Assembly: GCF_021916785.1 (NCBI RefSeq)
Contig: NZ_JAKCFC010000009.1
Span: forward strand, 124,001 to 188,000
DNA length: 64,000 bases
Direction: 5' to 3'
Source of the DNA: Mycolicibacterium lacusdiani
Lineage (GTDB): Bacteria > Actinomycetota > Actinomycetes > Mycobacteriales > Mycobacteriaceae
Below are positions 61,060-64,000 of the stretch, one piece after another (position 1 is the stretch's first letter; every line of letters begins with the position of its first letter). Under the pieces are notes generated by a model, which saw only the letters and a list, made by a program, of their open reading frames with translations, was not told the origin of the DNA and made no database searches. Both the position numbers and the translations under genes were made by a program.

Positions 61060-61958
61060 CTGAGCACCGCGGCAACGCGCATGTCGGCGGCCAGCTCCTC
61101 GAGTTGTTGGGGTGTCGCGGGGATTTGCGGGAGTCTGGGCTCCCCCACGTCGATGCCGAGCAGGCGCAGCCCGGCCTTGGCCATGGTCACGCCACCGAGC
61201 CGGGTCTGTGCGTCGTTGAGGCGACCGAGCGTGACGTGGTACTTACGCGCCGTGGCGAGGTCACCGGAGGTGAACGCGGACAGCATGTCTCGCAGCTGGC
61301 TGGCCGCGACGTGGCCCCAGACGCTGATGAAGCCGGTGGCGCCCATGGCGAGCCACGGGAGGTTGAGCGCGTCGTCGCCCGAGTAGTAGGCGATGCCGGT
61401 TTCGGCCATGATCATCGCACCGCCGTGCAGGTCGCCCTTGGCGTCCTTGATCGCGGCGATGTTGGGGTGCGCTGCCAGGGTCCGGATGGTGTCCCACTCG
61501 ATGGGCACCACCGAACGGGGCGGGATGTCGTAGAGCACGTTGGGCAGCGCCGTCGCGTCCGCGACCGCGGTGAAGTGGGCCAGCAGACCGGCCTGCGGCG
61601 GGCGGGAGTAGTACGGCGTCACGACCAGCAGTCCGTGTGCGCCCTCGCGCTCGGCGGTCTTGGCGGCGCCGATCGAGTGGGCGGTGTCGTAGGTGCCGAC
61701 CCCGGCGACGATGCGCGCACGGTCGCCGACGGCCTCGAGCACCGCACCCAGCAGAGCGGTCTTCTCCGCATCGGTCGTCGTCGGCGACTCGCCGGTGGTG
61801 CCGGACACCACCAAGCCGTCGCAGCCGGCGTCGACCAGGTGCGTGGCTACCTTCTTCGCGGTCACCAGATCGAGCGAGCCGTCCGGGCCGAACGGCGTCA
61901 CCATGGCAGTCAGCACGGTGCCCAGGCGTGCGCCGACGTCGATTCCACTGGTGGTCAC
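61056..61958 (-). CDS. dapA: 4-hydroxy-tetrahydrodipicolinate synthase
   Basis: 300 residues with VSGTTGESPT, a Schiff-base Lys in IKDAKGD and the YYSRP Tyr of the family. First step of the diaminopimelate/lysine branch; dapF lies at the other end of the window. GTG start with a leaderless-type -10. Confidence 0.96.
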   Translation of the reverse strand: MTTSGIDVGARLGTVLTAMVTPFGPDGSLDLVTAKKVATHLVDAGCDGLVVSGTTGESPTTTDAEKTALLGAVLEAVGDRARIVAGVGTYDTAHSIGAAKTAEREGAHGLLVVTPYYSRPPQAGLLAHFTAVADATALPNVLYDIPPRSVVPIEWDTIRTLAAHPNIAAIKDAKGDLHGGAMIMAETGIAYYSGDDALNLPWLAMGATGFISVWGHVAASQLRDMLSAFTSGDLATARKYHVTLGRLNDAQTRLGGVTMAKAGLRLLGIDVGEPRLPQIPATPQQLEELAADMRVAAVLR

Positions 61959-61965
61959 GGGGGCT

Positions 61966-61971
61966 AGGTTA
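61966..61971 (-). promoter_or_regulatory. Predicted leaderless -10 element for dapA-rnj
   Basis: TAACCT on the minus strand, seven bases (AGCCCCC) before the GTG at 61958; no ribosome site between. Confidence 0.5.
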
Positions 61972-62029
61972 CCCGCCGGTCGTCATCGATCAGGGCCGAC
62001 GGGTACCCAAATCTCGTCAGTCCTCGACA

Positions 62030-62806
62030 TCACTCTGCTACGACGCCTGCGCGGCGCATCGCGGTGGAGATGTGTTCGAAGTCGATCGCGACGTGCGCGC
62101 GCGCCAGTGCGTCGGCGTCGTCCCCCCGCCGTTCGGCGATCGCGGCGATGAGTTCCACGTGGTCACGCAGGGACCGCAGTTCCATCTCCCGCATCGTCGA
62201 CGGCTCGCCCCACAGGTGTGCGGGAGCGCCGATGCTGACCGACGCCTCGAGATCCAGCAGCACCTGCTTGAGCACCGAATTGTGCGCGGCGTCCATGATC
62301 GCGAGGTGCAGCTGGCTGTCGGCCTGCTGAGCCCGCAGTCCGCTGGATGCGTTGCGGAAGGACTCCAGCGCTGCCTCGATGCGCTCGATGTCGTCGGCGC
62401 CGTGGGATTCGGCGGCCGCCCGGCACACCGCCCCGTGCAGCCGGCAGATCGCGTCGCACCTGTCGCGCAGCTCGGAGAGCCGCATCGACAGCGTCCGGCC
62501 CACTGCCGCGGTCGACGACTCGGGCCATTGATCGACGACGTAGGAACCGCCGCCGCGACCGCGCCGCGTCTCGAGCAGACCGCGGTCCACCAGGCGCGCG
62601 AGTGCCGCACGGACGGTCATCCGTCCCACGCCCAGCGCTGCGGCGAGTTCGCGTTCGACCGGGAGCCGGGCCCCGGGGAGGTACTCGCCGATCGCGATGG
62701 CGGTGACGAGGCGGTCGGTGATCTCGTCGACCCGCGACGGCATGGCCAGCTGACTGTCGAGCAGGCCGGGGCGCCTCGGTGTCGGCGTACCGCTGGCGTC
62801 GGCCAT
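62030..62806 (-). CDS. GntR-family (FCD) transcriptional regulator
   Basis: 258 residues: winged helix (ARLPVERELAAALGVGRMTVR) and FCD domain (HLAIMDAAHN, RDHVELIAAI). It is divergent from the iminopeptidase-like gene, with a 17-bp inverted repeat between them, so it probably controls that gene and the following permease. Different from the regulator at 56812. Confidence 0.87.
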   Translation of the reverse strand: MADASGTPTPRRPGLLDSQLAMPSRVDEITDRLVTAIAIGEYLPGARLPVERELAAALGVGRMTVRAALARLVDRGLLETRRGRGGGSYVVDQWPESSTAAVGRTLSMRLSELRDRCDAICRLHGAVCRAAAESHGADDIERIEAALESFRNASSGLRAQQADSQLHLAIMDAAHNSVLKQVLLDLEASVSIGAPAHLWGEPSTMREMELRSLRDHVELIAAIAERRGDDADALARAHVAIDFEHISTAMRRAGVVAE

Positions 62807-62854
62807 GGTTGATCTTCACCCCTCGTCGTCACCGGAATGTTAATTCCATGTTTT

Positions 62855-62871
62855 GGTCTTGCAGCTAGACC
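62855..62871. promoter_or_regulatory. Inverted repeat, candidate operator for the GntR regulator at 62030
   Basis: GGTCTTGCAGCTAGACC: perfect 5-base arms GGTCT/AGACC with a 7-base centre, in the 76-base divergent gap, 12 bases from the iminopeptidase start. Confidence 0.5.
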
Positions 62872-62882
62872 TTTACCAGTTC

Positions 62883-63797
62883 ATGCTGATCGCCATGCCG
62901 GTCACAACGCGCACTGTGCCGTTCCGCGAATACGAGACCTGGGTTCGGATCACCACCCCCACCGCGCTCAGTCCGGGTGCCCTCCCCCTGTTCGTCCTGC
63001 ACGGCGGACCGGGCATGGCGCACGACTACGTCCGCAACATCGCCGCGCTGGCCGACGAGACGGGCCGGACGGTGGTGCACTACGACCAGATCGGCTGCGG
63101 CCGGTCCACCCACCTGCCCGACGCCCCGATCGACTTCTGGACCCCGGACCTGTTCGTCGAGGAGTTCCACACCGTGCGGGCCGATCTCGGCTTCGACGAC
63201 TACCACGTCCTCGGCCAGTCGTGGGGCGGCATGCTCGGCGCGGAGATCGCGGTGCGCCGCCCCCAGGGGCTGGCGTCCCTGTCGATCTGCAACTCCCCCG
63301 CGTCCATGGCGCTGTGGATGAACGCGGCCGCCACGCTGCGGGCCGAGTTGCCCGAGGAGACCCAGGCCGCGCTGGACCGGCACGAAGCCGCGGGCACCGT
63401 GGCCGACCCCGAGTACGTCGCCGCCACGATGGAGTTCTACGCGCGCCACGTCTGCCGCACGACGCCCATGCCGCAGGACTTCCTCGACAGCGAGGCGCAG
63501 ATGGAACGCGAACCGACCGTGTACCACACGATGAACGGCCCCAACGAGTTCCACGTGCTCGGCACGCTGCGCACGTGGAGCATCATCGACCGGCTCGATC
63601 GGATCACCGCGCCGACGCTGGTGGTCGCGGGCGAGTACGACGAAGCCACGCCCGAGACCTGGGCACCGTTCGCCGAGCGCATCCCCGGCGCCCGCAGTCA
63701 CGTGTTCGCCGACGCGAGCCACTGCACCCACCTCGAACAGCCGGAAGCGTTCCGGGCAGTCATCGCCGACTTCCTGCACGACCACGACCAGGCCTGA
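62883..63797 (+). CDS. Proline iminopeptidase-family alpha/beta hydrolase
   Basis: 304 residues of the S33 family: oxyanion HGGPGMAHDY, nucleophile GQSWGG, Asp in GEYDEATP and His in ASHCTH. It would release N-terminal proline or cleave related amides, in the cytosol. The first ATG (62883) is used; an ATG four codons later is equally possible, and no ribosome site is visible for either. A permease gene follows, suggesting peptide or amide use. Confidence 0.85.
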   Translation: MLIAMPVTTRTVPFREYETWVRITTPTALSPGALPLFVLHGGPGMAHDYVRNIAALADETGRTVVHYDQIGCGRSTHLPDAPIDFWTPDLFVEEFHTVRADLGFDDYHVLGQSWGGMLGAEIAVRRPQGLASLSICNSPASMALWMNAAATLRAELPEETQAALDRHEAAGTVADPEYVAATMEFYARHVCRTTPMPQDFLDSEAQMEREPTVYHTMNGPNEFHVLGTLRTWSIIDRLDRITAPTLVVAGEYDEATPETWAPFAERIPGARSHVFADASHCTHLEQPEAFRAVIADFLHDHDQA

Positions 63798-63829
63798 GCC
63801 CGGTCCGACCCAGAACAGACGGGACCAAC

Positions 63830-64000
63830 ATGTCCGACAACGACATCGCAGCCAAGCAGCGCGAACTCGAATCCTTCGGCTACGCCCAGGAATTGAAGCG
63901 CGAAGTCTCGACCGTCGACCTGCTCGTCTACGGGCTGGTCTTCATGGTGCCCATCGCACCGTGGGCGATCTTCGGGACGGTCTACAACAGCTCCTCGGGC
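63830..64000 (+). CDS. Amino-acid permease (APC family), N-terminal part
   Basis: 57 codons from ATG 63830, cut by the window end. The start (FGYAQELKREVSTVDLLVYG, then MVPIAPWAIFG) matches APC-family transporters of the GABA/amino-acid permease group. Same direction as the iminopeptidase gene, 32 bases after it. Confidence 0.8.
   Translation, partial: MSDNDIAAKQRELESFGYAQELKREVSTVDLLVYGLVFMVPIAPWAIFGTVYNSSSG

Overview
The window reads as a chromosomal segment of a fast-growing mycobacterium (Mycolicibacterium type). Support comes from the very high G+C content, many GTG starts with 4-base GTGA/ATGA overlaps, a mycofactocin-type short-chain dehydrogenase, an F420/LLM-family enzyme, the PspA-ClgR-PgsA3 block, an intein-free recA with a mycobacterial SOS box, and gene order that follows the Mycobacterium tuberculosis backbone from about Rv2725c (hflX) to Rv2753c (dapA). 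Comparisons with M. tuberculosis and M. smegmatis are from memory; no database was searched.

Layout. 1-8.7 kb: tail of an unknown gene, then hflX, dapF, miaA, an LigB-like protein and a DMT transporter (minus strand), a DUF349 protein (plus), a membrane protein and miaB (minus). 8.8-12.8 kb: a glutamate-type ABC transporter (gluABCD), preceded by a probable leaderless 13-codon upstream ORF, and two small membrane proteins. 12.7-14.4 kb: recX-recA with two DNA-damage promoter elements. 14.5-28.8 kb: a complete group 1h (Hhy-type) [NiFe]-hydrogenase cluster: hypAB, small and large subunits, a NifU/four-Cys redox protein, four poorly understood conserved genes, maturation protease, hypC, hypF, a second hypC, hypD, hypE and one more conserved gene. 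It sits between recA and the DUF3046 gene, which are neighbours in M. tuberculosis. 28.8-41.2 kb: backbone again (DUF3046, glycosyltransferase, EphG-like, pspM, pspA, clgR, pgsA3, argA, ftsK, a SulP-carbonic anhydrase fusion, monooxygenase, SDR, methyltransferase).

41.2-57.6 kb is a second inserted block and the most interesting part. It holds a NitT/TauT-type ABC importer, a three-subunit molybdenum hydroxylase with a CoxG-like protein, an LLM-class flavin/F420 enzyme, an amidohydrolase that resembles enamidase of nicotinate fermentation, a glutaryl-CoA-dehydrogenase-like enzyme, a fused 2-oxoacid dehydrogenase E1, a RidA protein, a FUSC-like membrane protein and a GntR/FCD regulator. A shared 13-bp inverted repeat (GnATA-N3-TATnC) lies at four places, in front of every operon of the block, including the regulator gene. 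I infer a regulated catabolic pathway for an N-heterocyclic compound. 57.7-64 kb: a secreted protein of unknown function, RNase J and dapA (backbone), then a GntR regulator divergent from a proline-iminopeptidase-like hydrolase and a truncated amino-acid permease.

No gene-free stretch exceeds 300 bases. I saw no tRNA, rRNA, CRISPR array, transposase or integrase.
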